From: Hyphomicrobiales bacterium
GTDB taxonomy: Bacteria; Pseudomonadota; Alphaproteobacteria; Rhizobiales; Rhizobiaceae
Direction: 5' to 3'
Assembly (NCBI GenBank): GCA_900472575.1
Contig: UCIV01000013.1
Span: 1 to 64,000 of the forward strand
DNA length: 64,000 nt
Shown piece after piece: positions 35,524 to 44,548 of this stretch. The notes under the pieces are model-generated. The model did not search any database and was not told the DNA's origin. It saw only the letters and a list, made by a program, of their open reading frames with translations. The translations under genes and the position numbers were made by a program. Numbering within the stretch: position 1 is the stretch's first letter; each line of letters opens with the position of its first letter.

Positions 35524-36272
35524 TTGACGCGGATATTACTGCCGACACTATTCCCGAGACGCCGCTTTCGCTTCATCAGCGAATACTTCTCGATATCGAG
35601 CAGAATATCCTGACTGGCCGCTGGCAACCCGGCTTCAAGATCGCATCGGAACAGCAACTGGCCTTGCAATACGGCTGTTCGCGCATGACCGTGAACAAGG
35701 TCGTGACACAGCTGGCACGCGCCGGGCTGATACAGCGGAAGCGCAAGGTCGGCAGTGTCGTTCTCCCCCAGAAGGCGCAAAGCGCAATTCTCGAAATCTA
35801 CGACATTCGCGAAGAGGTGAAGGCGAAAGGTGAAATCTATAGCCACCGGATTCTGGGCCGCACGGTAAGGCCGGCGAACAGTGAAGAGGCCGAGCGCCTC
35901 GACATCCCGCGTAAGAGAGCGATCGCCGATATTACCTGCCTTCACTATGCGGGCGCACATCCCTTCTGCCTCGAGCAGCGTCTGATAAATCTGGAAGTCG
36001 TGCCGGATGCCAGAGGAGAAACATTCGAAACCCTGTCTCCCGGCCCCTGGCTACTCGATCATGTGCCATGGAGCGCCGCCGAGCACCGGATTGCGGCCCG
36101 CGGCGCCGGCTCCGCGGAAGCTGATTATCTCACCATCCCTATCGGCAGCCCTGTCATGGTTGTCGAGCGTCAGACATGGCGGCTCGATCAGTCGGTGACG
36201 TCGGTTCGGCTGACCTATCCCGGCAAAAGCCACACGCTCACCGCCCGCTTCACCCCATCTCAGGCGGGCTGA
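35520..36272 (+). CDS. HutC-type GntR transcriptional regulator (UTRA domain)
   Basis: A 250-residue GntR regulator. The N-terminal winged helix reads GRWQPGFKIASEQQLALQYG, then CSRMTVNKVVTQLARAGLI. A UTRA ligand-binding domain follows, closing with RQTWRLDQSVTSVRLTYPG. HutC itself responds to urocanate, so a UTRA regulator embedded in this cluster probably senses the urocanate-like intermediate. It is translationally coupled to the transporter ATPase (ATGA), which would give feedback on its own synthesis. The dyads at 32308-32440 are its likely sites. Confidence 0.86.
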   Translation: MIDADITADTIPETPLSLHQRILLDIEQNILTGRWQPGFKIASEQQLALQYGCSRMTVNKVVTQLARAGLIQRKRKVGSVVLPQKAQSAILEIYDIREEVKAKGEIYSHRILGRTVRPANSEEAERLDIPRKRAIADITCLHYAGAHPFCLEQRLINLEVVPDARGETFETLSPGPWLLDHVPWSAAEHRIAARGAGSAEADYLTIPIGSPVMVVERQTWRLDQSVTSVRLTYPGKSHTLTARFTPSQAG

Positions 36273-36305
36273 AACACGAAGACTATCAAGAGGAGTCGAG
36301 GAACC

Positions 36306-37658
36306 ATGGCCCGCGAAGACAAGCTGAAACTTGGAACCTTTGTCTATACGTTCGGCTTCAACCCGGCGAGCTGGCTGCATCCTGCAGCCGATGTCAATGG
36401 TGCAAACAAAATCGACCACCTGCTTAATGTCGCCCGCATTTCGGAAGAGGCCAAGCTCGACTTCATGTTCGTGGCGGACTCACCGGCCGCCGCGATCGGC
36501 GATCCGGAAGCTCTATCCCGCTCGCCGACAAAGATGAACCGGTTCGAACCCCTGACGCTGATCACGGCCCTTGCGGCCATGACGGAGAAGCTCGGATTCG
36601 TGGCGACAGCCTCGACCAGCTACTATGAGCCTTACAACATCGCCCGCATATTTTCGTCCATCGATCATTTAAGCGGTGGCCGGGCCTGCTGGAACGTCGT
36701 CACCTCCGACCACGACGAAACCGGCTATAATTTCAATCGCGAGGGGCTCGATCCGCATGCGATCCGCTATGAGCGTGGCGAGGAATTCGTCGATGTCGTT
36801 TTCGGCCTCTGGGACAGTTTCGAGCCGGACGCCCTGCTGCTCGATCGTCAGGGCGGCGTCTATTACGACAAGGACAAGCTGCACACGCTGAACCACAAGG
36901 GCAAGCATTTCCAGGTTCGCGGACCGTTGAATATCGCCTCGACCCCACAAGGGCGACCTGTCATCGCCCAGGCAGGCGGCTCGGAAGCGGGGATGGAGCT
37001 TGCTGCCCGAACCTCGGAAATCGTCTTCAGCCTGGCCTCCAGCATCGAGCGCAACGGTTCATTCTATCGCAATGTCAAAAGCCGCATGGCGAAGTATGGC
37101 CGCATCGAGGATGACCTGAAGATGATGCCGGGCATTGTCGTCAATGTCGGAGAAACGAAAGCGGAAGCCCAAGCCAAGGTCGATTTCCTGATCAACAACC
37201 TTCACCCTGATGTCGGCCGCTGGATGCTGGGCGAATTTCTGGAAACGGATCTTTCCGGCGCAGAACTCGACAAGCCCTTCCCAATGGAACGCCTGCCGCA
37301 GCAGCCGAAGGGCTCGAAGGCATTGTTCGAGGAACTGACCGACTTCATCAAACAGGGCCACACGCTGCGCCATCTGATCCACCACTATGCGGAAAAGAGC
37401 ACCGGCAACGGTATTACCGGCACGCCAAAGGAAATCGCCGATTTCATGGAAGAATGGTTCGAGGCGCGCGCCGCCGACGGCTTCATTCTGATGTTCCCGA
37501 CATTGCCGGCAAGCCTGACCGACTTTACCAAACTCGTCTTGCCGGAACTTCGCCGCCGCGGGCTTTTCCGTGAAGAGTACGAGGGCTCAACACTTCGCGA
37601 AAATCTCGGCCTTTCAATGCCCGCCAATCGCCACGCTGCGGCCCGCCAGAAGGGTTGA
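36306..37658 (+). CDS. Luciferase-like FMN-dependent monooxygenase (NtaA/SnaA/DmoA group)
   Basis: A 450-residue flavin monooxygenase of the bacterial luciferase fold, the NtaA/SnaA/DszA/DmoA subgroup. Motifs are KLGTFVYTFGFNPASWLHP, LDFMFVADSP, RIFSSIDHLSGGRACWNVVT, NFNREGLDPHAIRYERGEEF, and QGRPVIAQAGGSEAG. Members oxidise nitrilotriacetate, dibenzothiophene sulfone or dimethyl sulfide with FMNH2 from a separate reductase. It ends the rightward arm, 33 bases after the regulator gene. In an S-methyl pathway it could act on the ring or on a released methyl sulfide. No flavin reductase gene is in the cluster. Confidence 0.85.
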   Translation: MAREDKLKLGTFVYTFGFNPASWLHPAADVNGANKIDHLLNVARISEEAKLDFMFVADSPAAAIGDPEALSRSPTKMNRFEPLTLITALAAMTEKLGFVATASTSYYEPYNIARIFSSIDHLSGGRACWNVVTSDHDETGYNFNREGLDPHAIRYERGEEFVDVVFGLWDSFEPDALLLDRQGGVYYDKDKLHTLNHKGKHFQVRGPLNIASTPQGRPVIAQAGGSEAGMELAARTSEIVFSLASSIERNGSFYRNVKSRMAKYGRIEDDLKMMPGIVVNVGETKAEAQAKVDFLINNLHPDVGRWMLGEFLETDLSGAELDKPFPMERLPQQPKGSKALFEELTDFIKQGHTLRHLIHHYAEKSTGNGITGTPKEIADFMEEWFEARAADGFILMFPTLPASLTDFTKLVLPELRRRGLFREEYEGSTLRENLGLSMPANRHAAARQKG

Positions 37659-37673
37659 GGAAAGACATAAGAA

Positions 37674-37701
37674 AAGGCGCCCGCGATGTCACGGGCGCCT
37701 T
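37674..37701. terminator. Bidirectional terminator
   Basis: AAGGCGCCCG and CGGGCGCCTT form a perfect 10-base stem with an 8-base loop. The minus strand continues TTTTCTTATG, so it most clearly ends the leftward gene at 37721. It also sits just after the monooxygenase gene. Confidence 0.8.
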
Positions 37702-37720
37702 CTCGATCTTCGACCTAATA

Positions 37721-38116
37721 TCAGTTGAGAATGCGAACGACCGTGTGCGTCTGCGGATCTACGATAACGCGTTGCTGGTTGACCACCGCATAGGCATAGG
37801 TCGGATCTTCCGGCACAGGCGTCAACACCACCTGCTGCGGAATGGGGCGACCGACCACCACCTGTTCCTGGACGACGACCGACTGTGCCGGCATCGGCTG
37901 GGTCTCTACGTAACGCACGACGCGTTCCGGCGGCGGGTCGATTGCCGTGCCGGCTGCAGCGCCAACGATGCCGCCAACCGCAGCGCCGACCGGGCCGCCG
38001 ACGATTGCGCCGGTGACGGCACCACCGACGGCACCGTTTACAGTGCTCTGCTGGGCCAGGGCACCGGTGGCGAAGGCTGCAATGGCAGCGGATACCAGGA
38101 TCATCTTTTTCATCAC
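37721..38116 (-). CDS. Small secreted protein with glycine-zipper region (DUF1236-like)
   Basis: A 131-residue exported protein. A signal peptide ends near GALAQQ, followed by a glycine/alanine-zipper stretch (GAVGGAVTGAIVGGPVGAAV) and a C-terminal domain with YAYAVVNQQRVIVDPQTHTV, typical of DUF1236 proteins common in Rhizobiales. It may associate with the outer membrane. It is a single-gene unit with its own terminator at 37674-37701. Confidence 0.75.
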   Translation of the reverse strand: MMKKMILVSAAIAAFATGALAQQSTVNGAVGGAVTGAIVGGPVGAAVGGIVGAAAGTAIDPPPERVVRYVETQPMPAQSVVVQEQVVVGRPIPQQVVLTPVPEDPTYAYAVVNQQRVIVDPQTHTVVRILN

Positions 38117-38296
38117 AGAACTCCTTGCTTGCGATGGCAGGAAAACGTGAAGAATGCGGAGCCGTTCCCATACGGGACCTTTGCGTTTGAGGATGCGACT
38201 TTGGTCCCGCCGGACACATTAGTGGTCATGCGACCCCATTGACGCCGTGAAGCCAAGCCTTAATTATCTTCTTCTGATGCAGCCACCGAGGCTTTC

Positions 38297-39697
38297 GTGC
38301 GCCTACCCAACGTTATTGCTTTTTGGACCGGACAGTCGCTCGCCCGCCAGTTTCTGCTTGCCGGCGGGTTAATCTCGATTATCGCGACATTGATCGTGGG
38401 TACTTTCGTTGCCAGCCTCATTGAAGAGGCCGTAACGCGGAACTCCGCCGCATCGACTGCTCTTTACGTCGACAGCATCATCGCTCCGATTTTGCCGGAC
38501 ATGACGACCACGGAAAAGCTCGATGAGTCGATAGAACGCGTGCTCGACGAGACACTGTCACAGGGAGCGCTCGGTCAACGCCTCATTTCCTTCCGCCTAT
38601 GGCGCAAGGACGGCACGATCCTGTACGCCAATGACAAGACGCTTATGGGGAAGAAACTTGCTCCAAGCGAAGACCTGAAGGCGGCGTTTTCCGGTAAGAT
38701 GGTGTCAGAATTCAACCAAATCGATCCGGAGGAAGCGGAAGCGCTGGGTAACCAGACGCGACCACTCCTCGAAATCTATAATCCCGTGTTGCAGCCATGG
38801 TCAGGCGAAGTCGTGGCGGTATCGGAATTCTATGAAGTGGCAACCGATTTCGAGCGCAGCCTCCAGAGCGCAAGACTACGCACCTGGCTGGCGGTCATTG
38901 CGGTGATCGCGGCGATCTTCTCGCTGCTGTCGCTGATCGTCTTTCGCGGCAGCCGGCTCATCGAGCTGCAACGCGGCCTTCTCAATGCCCGGGTCGGTGA
39001 GCTTTCGCATCTTCTCAAGCAGAACCGGGAACTGCACTCGCGCGTTCAGAAGGCAAGCCAGCAAACGACCGCCATTAACGAACGTTTTCTAAGGCGGCTG
39101 GGAGCCGATCTCCACGACGGGCCGGCGCAGCTTATTGCCTATGCATCCCTTCGGATCGACAGCCCCGCCATTCTCGGCGCCCAGGCACTTCGCGAAACGC
39201 GCGAGGCAGAGGTCACCTCGATCAAGAAGAGCCTGCAGGAAGCGATGAGGGAAATCCGCAGCATTTGTCACGATCTCATCCTTCCAGAGATCGAGACCGC
39301 GAACTTCCAGGATGTGATCCTGCAGGCAGTTCAGCGCCACCGGGAACGGACCGGCGTTTCGATTGCCCTTACAATGGCCGCAGTCGAGTGGCAGCCAAGC
39401 CCTGCGGAAAAAATCTGCGTCTACCGCTTTGTTCAGGAGACGCTTAACAATGGCTGGCGGCATGCGGGAGGATCGGGCCAGAAAGTGCTGCAACGTTTGG
39501 AAGAGCATTGCGTTGTGGTGGATGTCATCGACACCGGCCCCGGTTTCGATCCGACACAGATCAAGCCGACGAGCCTTGGCATCGCCGGTCTGAGGGAACG
39601 GATCGAGAGCCTCGGAGGGCGGTTCGAGATCGTTTCGAATAGCAGCGGTACGACAGTGACGATGACTTTGAAGATTTGCGAAACGGAGAAAACTTGA
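38297..39697 (+). CDS. Membrane sensor histidine kinase (NarX/DegS-type)
   Basis: A 466-residue kinase. Membrane spans lie near residues 17-42 and 197-217, enclosing a periplasmic sensor of about 150 residues with PAS/CACHE character (FRLWRKDGTILYANDKTLMG). A coiled coil precedes the HisKA_3 box RRLGADLHDGPAQLIAYASL, and the ATPase domain ends with GIAGLRERIESLGGRFEI. The start is GTG at 38297. It overlaps the response regulator by one base (TGATG). Confidence 0.86.
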   Translation: MRLPNVIAFWTGQSLARQFLLAGGLISIIATLIVGTFVASLIEEAVTRNSAASTALYVDSIIAPILPDMTTTEKLDESIERVLDETLSQGALGQRLISFRLWRKDGTILYANDKTLMGKKLAPSEDLKAAFSGKMVSEFNQIDPEEAEALGNQTRPLLEIYNPVLQPWSGEVVAVSEFYEVATDFERSLQSARLRTWLAVIAVIAAIFSLLSLIVFRGSRLIELQRGLLNARVGELSHLLKQNRELHSRVQKASQQTTAINERFLRRLGADLHDGPAQLIAYASLRIDSPAILGAQALRETREAEVTSIKKSLQEAMREIRSICHDLILPEIETANFQDVILQAVQRHRERTGVSIALTMAAVEWQPSPAEKICVYRFVQETLNNGWRHAGGSGQKVLQRLEEHCVVVDVIDTGPGFDPTQIKPTSLGIAGLRERIESLGGRFEIVSNSSGTTVTMTLKICETEKT

Positions 39698-40362
39698 TGA
39701 CGGATCTGCGGGTTGCCGTATGCGACGATCACCCTCTTTTCAGGGAAGGCGTTGCGCGCACATTGACCGAACTCGGCTTCGACATCGTGGCTGAGGGGGG
39801 AAGCCGCGACGATGCAATCGAAATCGCCCAGCGGCACCAGCCCGACATTCTGCTGATGGATATCTCGATGCCGGGTGGCGGCCTTGGTGCAATCGGCCCC
39901 ATCCTTGCCGAGCGGCCCGACCAGAACATCGTGATGCTGACGGTATCGGAAACCAGCGATGATATCCGCCAGGCGCTACAGGACGGCGCAAAGGGTTATG
40001 TGCTCAAAGGGATCGGATCAGGCTCGCTTGCGGAAATCCTCCGCTCGGTTGCCGCCGGTGAAGGATATGTGGCGCCGGCGCTTTCCGCCAAGCTCCTGGC
40101 AGAGCCGCCGGCCTCGGCCAACGAGGACAGCCTCTCCGCTGCCATGCGCGACCTGACGATACGCGAACGCGAGGTCTTGGGTCTCGCGGCCGAAGGCCTG
40201 AGCAACAAGGCAATCGCCATCGAGCTCGATCTCCATGAGAAGACGGTCAAGCATCACATGACGCGCATCTTCGCCAAGCTTAACGTGACGAACAGAACCG
40301 CCGCGGCAATCGCCTGGAATGAGGCGGCACGAGAAATCTCCGGGCGTACGCTCTCCTCGTAG
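39697..40362 (+). CDS. NarL/FixJ-type response regulator
   Basis: A 221-residue regulator. The receiver begins VAVCDDHPLFREGV, with Asp in ILLMDISMPGGG and Lys in GYVLKGIG. The LuxR helix-turn-helix is canonical: LTIREREVLGLAAEGLSNKA, then LHEKTVKHHMTRIFAKLNV. The start at 39697 lies in the stop of the kinase gene. An upstream in-frame ATG adds only seven residues inside the kinase. Targets are unknown, and the glycine-rich secreted protein next door is a possible one. Confidence 0.9.
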   Translation: MTDLRVAVCDDHPLFREGVARTLTELGFDIVAEGGSRDDAIEIAQRHQPDILLMDISMPGGGLGAIGPILAERPDQNIVMLTVSETSDDIRQALQDGAKGYVLKGIGSGSLAEILRSVAAGEGYVAPALSAKLLAEPPASANEDSLSAAMRDLTIREREVLGLAAEGLSNKAIAIELDLHEKTVKHHMTRIFAKLNVTNRTAAAIAWNEAAREISGRTLSS

Positions 40363-40413
40363 GCGAAACCAGCAATCCGGCGGGCCGTCCGGAAATGATG
40401 GCTCGCAGATCAC

Positions 40414-40869
40414 TCACTTTATCAATGAGCGCAATCTGTCGAGATCGGATTTCGTGGCGGCGCGATTGACGATCGTCCTGCCACTTCGATCGCGCATGAC
40501 ATAACGGCCTCGATCATTCACCTCTTCGGCAATACCGCTGCCGTGCCTCACCCGGATGCCACGATTGTCGACATTGACGGCGTCTTTTTGAGAGCGGCTA
40601 TCCGTTGTTCTCGCCTCCGCCGCGGTATCGGCGCTGCGATCGCGATTGCCGCGGCCACCATTACCCTCTCGGCTCTCAGCACCACCGCTCCTGCCGGAAT
40701 TACCGGAACTGCCGCCGCCTTCACGGCCGCCTCCGCCTCCTCCGTTTCCACCACCCTGTCCGCCATTACGTGCCATCGCGGACTTCGCGCCAAACGACAC
40801 AACACCCGGGAGAAAGGCAAGCATCAGGCCTGAAATAATCTGTCGGCGGGAGCGAATGGCAACCTCCAT
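40414..40869 (-). CDS. Glycine-rich exported protein with twin-arginine-like leader
   Basis: A 151-residue protein of no recognised family. The N terminus has IRSRRQIISGLMLAFLPGVV, resembling a Tat leader, cleaved near AMARN. A low-complexity Gly/Ser/Asn/Arg stretch follows (about residues 35-80), then a compact C-terminal part (VRHGSGIAEEVNDRGRYVMR) that resembles a short repeat found in other rhizobial exported proteins. A perfect 16-base palindrome lies about 90 bases upstream of the start. Confidence 0.55.
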   Translation of the reverse strand: MEVAIRSRRQIISGLMLAFLPGVVSFGAKSAMARNGGQGGGNGGGGGGREGGGSSGNSGRSGGAESREGNGGRGNRDRSADTAAEARTTDSRSQKDAVNVDNRGIRVRHGSGIAEEVNDRGRYVMRDRSGRTIVNRAATKSDLDRLRSLIK

Positions 40870-40957
40870 CGGACAAGCGTCAGTAACTGCACCCTACTAG
40901 CATTCAACAGTTGAGCCCAGCCATAGTTCCGCCATGAGACCTTTGCGAATGCCCGAA

Positions 40958-40973
40958 TTGGACCATGGTCCAA
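40958..40973. promoter_or_regulatory. Perfect 16-base palindrome (operator candidate)
   Basis: TTGGACCATGGTCCAA is fully self-complementary and lies in the 126-base gap between the glycine-rich protein gene (start 40869) and the end of the AI-2E-family gene (40996), both on the minus strand. A spacer-free dyad of this length is typical of a repressor site. The cognate regulator is unknown. Confidence 0.4.
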
Positions 40974-40995
40974 CCATGTTTACAGATATCGCGTT

Positions 40996-42051
40996 TCAAT
41001 CAACTGCATTCCCACCGCCGCCCTGCTCCTTTTCAAAAAGCGACCATGCCGCAATGAAGAGCGCTGCAATCAGGGGGCCGATGACAAAACCGTTGACGCC
41101 GAAAAGAGAAATCCCGCCAACGGTCGAGATCAGCACGACATAGTCCGGAAGCTTCGTTTCCTTGCCGACCAGCGGTGGTCGAAGGATATTGTCGATGAGA
41201 CCGATCACGAACACACCGACTGCAACGATGACAGCAGCCTTCAAAACCTCGCCCGCGACGGCAAGATAGATCGCCGTCGGCACCCAGACGAGGGCAGCGC
41301 CAACGGCAGGCACGAGGGACAAGATGACCATCAGGACGCCCCAGAGAAGTGCCGGCTGCACGCCCAGCAACCAAAAGGTAACGCCTCCAATGACGCCTTG
41401 AATGATGGCGATGATGATATTACCACGAACCGTCGCCCGCACGACCGAGGCAAATTTTGCCATGAACTGCGTCGTGTGCTCATCGCTTAGAGGCGCCGCG
41501 CTTCGGATTGCAGCCGCCAGCGAGCGTCCATCACGAAATAGGAAGAAAAGCAAATAGAGCATCAGACCAAAGGCAATGAAAAACTCTGCAGTGCTCTGGC
41601 CAAAATTCAATGCCCGCCCAGCAAAGAAGCTTCCGCCTTGCATGAGCGATGACGAAAAGCGATCGCGGAGGGCGGCGAAGCCTCCACTCTCGATGGTCTG
41701 CAGCCAGTCCTGCATGAAGGCGGGAAGAGCCGTCACGACCTCGTTAAGCATCCGGTTGAGATCGATCTGTCCGCTCGAGACCCTCTGATAGAGACCGGTT
41801 CCCTCCTGAATGAGCGAAGCCAGGATGGCCAGACCCGGCAGGATCACGAGGCAGAGGCAGATCAGCACGGAGAGAACGGCGGCACTATTACGCCGCCCGC
41901 CAAGCGCTTGTTCCAGCTTGGCATAGAGCGGGAAAAAGATGATCGCGAAGATTACCGCCCAGAAAACCGCCGAATAGAACGGGATGAGGATTGCGATGAA
42001 TGCCAGCGTCACAAAGACAAGCAGAATATAAAAGCTGACACGCTGAACCAC
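40996..42051 (-). CDS. AI-2E-family (PerM/YdiK-like) membrane transporter
   Basis: A 351-residue polytopic protein with about eight membrane helices. Family hallmarks are PFYSAVFWAVIFAIIFFPLY, VRATVRGNIIIAIIQGVIGG, LVPAVGAALVWVPTAIYL and the C-terminal GGISLFGVNGFVIGPLIAAL. The family includes the putative AI-2 exporter TqsA and Na+/H+ antiporters, so the substrate cannot be assigned. The start is GTG at 42051. The gene stands alone behind a terminator-like hairpin. Confidence 0.85.
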   Translation of the reverse strand: MVQRVSFYILLVFVTLAFIAILIPFYSAVFWAVIFAIIFFPLYAKLEQALGGRRNSAAVLSVLICLCLVILPGLAILASLIQEGTGLYQRVSSGQIDLNRMLNEVVTALPAFMQDWLQTIESGGFAALRDRFSSSLMQGGSFFAGRALNFGQSTAEFFIAFGLMLYLLFFLFRDGRSLAAAIRSAAPLSDEHTTQFMAKFASVVRATVRGNIIIAIIQGVIGGVTFWLLGVQPALLWGVLMVILSLVPAVGAALVWVPTAIYLAVAGEVLKAAVIVAVGVFVIGLIDNILRPPLVGKETKLPDYVVLISTVGGISLFGVNGFVIGPLIAALFIAAWSLFEKEQGGGGNAVD

Positions 42052-42109
42052 AATATCCCATCCTGCATCTGAACGTTTTTCCGCAGACAGAGATAACGCG
42101 TAAAACCGA

Positions 42110-42139
42110 TCCGTCTACAGGTCTTACTCTGCAGACGGA
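42110..42139 (-). terminator. Terminator-like hairpin after the aldehyde dehydrogenase gene
   Basis: Eleven-base arms with one mismatch (TCCGTCTaCAG and CTGcAGACGGA) around an 8-base loop. The minus strand continues TCGGTTTTACG. It lies 50 bases after the dehydrogenase stop. Two ACAGGTCTT copies nearby (42116 and 42145) form a direct repeat. Confidence 0.55.
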
Positions 42140-42189
42140 CCGCTCACAGGTCTTTTACATTTCTACAGCCGCAACATTTGCGGCCATCA

Positions 42190-43623
42190 TCAGGCCTGAG
42201 TGTAGGCAGTCTTCACCACGGTAAAGAATTCGGCGGCATATTTGCCCTGCTCGCGCGAACCAAACGACGAAGCCTTGCGTCCGCCGAAGGGCACGTGGAA
42301 ATCGACACCCGCCGTCGGCAGGTTGACCATCACCATGCCGGCTTCCGAGTTGCGCTTGAAATGCGTCGCGTATTTCAGGCTTGTCGTCGCAATGCCGGCC
42401 GAGAGGCCGAAAGGCGTATCATTGGCCATTGCCAGCGCCTCGTCATAATCCTTGACGCGAATGAGGCTGACGACCGGGCCGAAGATTTCCTCACGGCTGA
42501 TGCGCATCTGGTTGGTCGCTTCGGTAAATAGCGTCGGCTGCAGGAAAAAACCGGGCGTGTCACGCTCCAGACGCTCGCCGCCGAAAGCGAGCTTGGCACC
42601 TTCCTTGACGCCGATCTCGATATAGTCAGTGTCCTGCTTCAGCTGACGCACGTCGACAACCGGGCCGATATGGGTTTCGGGCCTCAGCGCATGCCCTACC
42701 TGAATGCTCTTCATCCGTTCGGTCAGCGCGTCGACGAACTTGTCATGGATGCCTTCGGTGACGATCAGGCGGGAAGACGCCGTGCAGCGCTGGCCGGTCG
42801 AGAAGAAGCCGGAGTTTGCCGCGGCCTCCACGGCGACACCGAGATCCGCGTCGTCGAGAACGATCATGGGGTTCTTGCCGCCCATTTCCAGCTGGAACTT
42901 GCGGTTATGCTCGATCGAGGCCGCCGCCACACGTTTGCCCGTGCCTGTAGAGCCGGTGAAAGTGATGCCGGCAATGTCCGGGCTGTCGAGCATCGTCTGG
43001 CCGACAACCGAACCCGGTCCCATCACCAGATTGAGCACGCCCTTGGGAAGGCCGGCGCGGTGCAGGATGTCGACGATCGCCCAGGAGCAGCCGGGCACGA
43101 GTTCCGCCGGCTTGAATACCACCGTGTTGCCGTAGCAGAGCGCCGGCGCAATCTTCCAGGCCGGAATGGCGATCGGAAAATTCCACGGGGTGATGATGCC
43201 GATGACGCCGAGCGGTTCGCGCGTGATCTCGACCCCGATGCCGGGCCTTGCCGATGGCAGGACTTCGCCAGCCAGCCTCAGCGTCTCACCGGCAAAGAAG
43301 TCGAAGATCTGAGCGGCACGCGTGACTTCGCCGATCCCCTCTGCCAGCGTCTTGCCTTCCTCGCGGGAGAGAAGCGTGCCGAGTTCCTGCTTGCGCGCCA
43401 GGATTTCGTCGGCGGTCTTTTTCAGGATCGCATGACGCTCAAGAATTCCGGATCGGGACCATGCCGGAAAAGCAGCCTTTGCTGCAGCAATCGCTTGGCT
43501 GACGTCATCGGCCGTTGCCTGCGCGTAAAGCCCGACAATGTCATTGGTATCGGACGGATTGACGTTTTCCGAGCCCGTGCTGCCGACCCACTCGCCGGCG
43601 ATGAGATTTTGATGGATGGTCAT
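42190..43623 (-). CDS. Alpha-ketoglutarate-semialdehyde-type aldehyde dehydrogenase
   Basis: A 477-residue NAD(P)-dependent aldehyde dehydrogenase. Catalytic Glu lies in LEMGGKNP, catalytic Cys in [10 protein letters not shown], the cofactor-binding motif is [12 protein letters not shown], and [17 protein letters not shown] is conserved. The C-terminal [20 protein letters not shown] is characteristic of the ketoglutarate-semialdehyde dehydrogenases that finish oxidative uronate and aldarate degradation. Its partner 82 bases upstream is uronate dehydrogenase, which supports this over a generic assignment. Confidence 0.82.
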   Translation of the reverse strand: MTIHQNLIAGEWVGSTGSENVNPSDTNDIVGLYAQATADDVSQAIAAAKAAFPAWSRSGILERHAILKKTADEILARKQELGTLLSREEGKTLAEGIGEVTRAAQIFDFFAGETLRLAGEVLPSARPGIGVEITREPLGVIGIITPWNFPIAIPAWKIAPALCYGNTVVFKPAELVPGCSWAIVDILHRAGLPKGVLNLVMGPGSVVGQTMLDSPDIAGITFTGSTGTGKRVAAASIEHNRKFQLEMGGKNPMIVLDDADLGVAVEAAANSGFFSTGQRCTASSRLIVTEGIHDKFVDALTERMKSIQVGHALRPETHIGPVVDVRQLKQDTDYIEIGVKEGAKLAFGGERLERDTPGFFLQPTLFTEATNQMRISREEIFGPVVSLIRVKDYDEALAMANDTPFGLSAGIATTSLKYATHFKRNSEAGMVMVNLPTAGVDFHVPFGGRKASSFGSREQGKYAAEFFTVVKTAYTQA

Positions 43624-43705
43624 GCTGTTTCCTTCCCAAGCGGCTTTTCAATCCAGCGGATATGGCCGCAACATATGAATGGAGGGCATCCTTGATGCGA
43701 TGTTA

Positions 43706-44506
43706 TCAATTGTCGTCGGGATGACCAGCGCCGGCGAATGCCCCGCCCTGGTAGATCACCATAGGGTCGTTCGGATCTTGCTCGCCGGTCGCAGCCTCGA
43801 CTTCTGCGCGCCACTTTTCCGAACTGTCCTGCGGCTCCCAGCCGAGAAAATCGACGTTGCTATTGTCCCACCACGTCTGCTGGTTCGCGGATGCGCCATA
43901 GACGATCGTGTGCGCCAGTTTCGGGGTGAGGAACGCCCTCTCGCACAAGGAAACGAAATCGCGATAACTCAGCCAGCTTGCCATCATGCGCGGATTGAGC
44001 GGCCTGTCGAAGCAGGAGCCGATGCGCAATGACAGCGTCTCCTGCCCGAACTTGTCGTAATACATGCTGGCGACAGCCTCGCCGAAAACCTTGGAAACGC
44101 CATAGAGTGAATCGGGACGCGGGTAGACCGTGTTGTCGATCTTTTCATCCTGGCGGTAGTAACCGACGACGTGATTGGAACTGGCAAACACGATGCGCGG
44201 TTTGCCCTGATGCCTGGCGGCCTCATATAGGTTGTAGAGACCGATAATATTGCCCTGAAGAACAATATCGAAGGACCGCTCGACGGATACTCCGCCAAGA
44301 TGAATGACGCCGTCCACGCCTTCAAGGAGTCGCAAAACCCCTTGGGCATCAGCTAGATTGCATCTGACGAATGTTTCCTTTGGTCCGAGGTCAAAGACGT
44401 CACCAAGGTCTGACAATACGACCTTTTCCGCCAACTGCGACAGCAGCGGGCGGATGTTCTGACCGACTCCACCCGCGGCGCCCGTCAGCAACAATTTCTT
44501 CAGCAT
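43706..44506 (-). CDS. udh: Uronate dehydrogenase
   Basis: A 266-residue short-chain dehydrogenase of the extended type, which oxidises D-galacturonate or D-glucuronate to the aldarolactone with NAD. Motifs are LLTGAAGGVGQNIRPLL (cofactor loop), HLGGVSVERSFDIVLQGNII, IVFASSNHVVGYY with the catalytic Ser, and YGVSKVFGEAV with the Tyr-Lys pair. The C-terminal FLGWEPQDSSEKWRAEVE is typical of Agrobacterium Udh. GGGGAGGATAT precedes the start. The intervening lactone and aldarate enzymes are not in the window. Confidence 0.9.
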   Translation of the reverse strand: MLKKLLLTGAAGGVGQNIRPLLSQLAEKVVLSDLGDVFDLGPKETFVRCNLADAQGVLRLLEGVDGVIHLGGVSVERSFDIVLQGNIIGLYNLYEAARHQGKPRIVFASSNHVVGYYRQDEKIDNTVYPRPDSLYGVSKVFGEAVASMYYDKFGQETLSLRIGSCFDRPLNPRMMASWLSYRDFVSLCERAFLTPKLAHTIVYGASANQQTWWDNSNVDFLGWEPQDSSEKWRAEVEAATGEQDPNDPMVIYQGGAFAGAGHPDDN

Positions 44507-44548
44507 ATATCCTCCCCAGGACAGGCATCACCGACACTTTATCGGCGT

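Noticed and set aside
40543..40900. Proline/alanine-rich plus-strand frames opposite the glycine-rich gene
   Set aside because: They are the complements of Gly/Arg-rich codons in the minus-strand gene and have no independent start signals.
42116..42153. Possible repeat array from two ACAGGTCTT copies
   Set aside because: Only two copies with no regular spacing series. They lie around a terminator-like hairpin. There is no CRISPR or tandem array.
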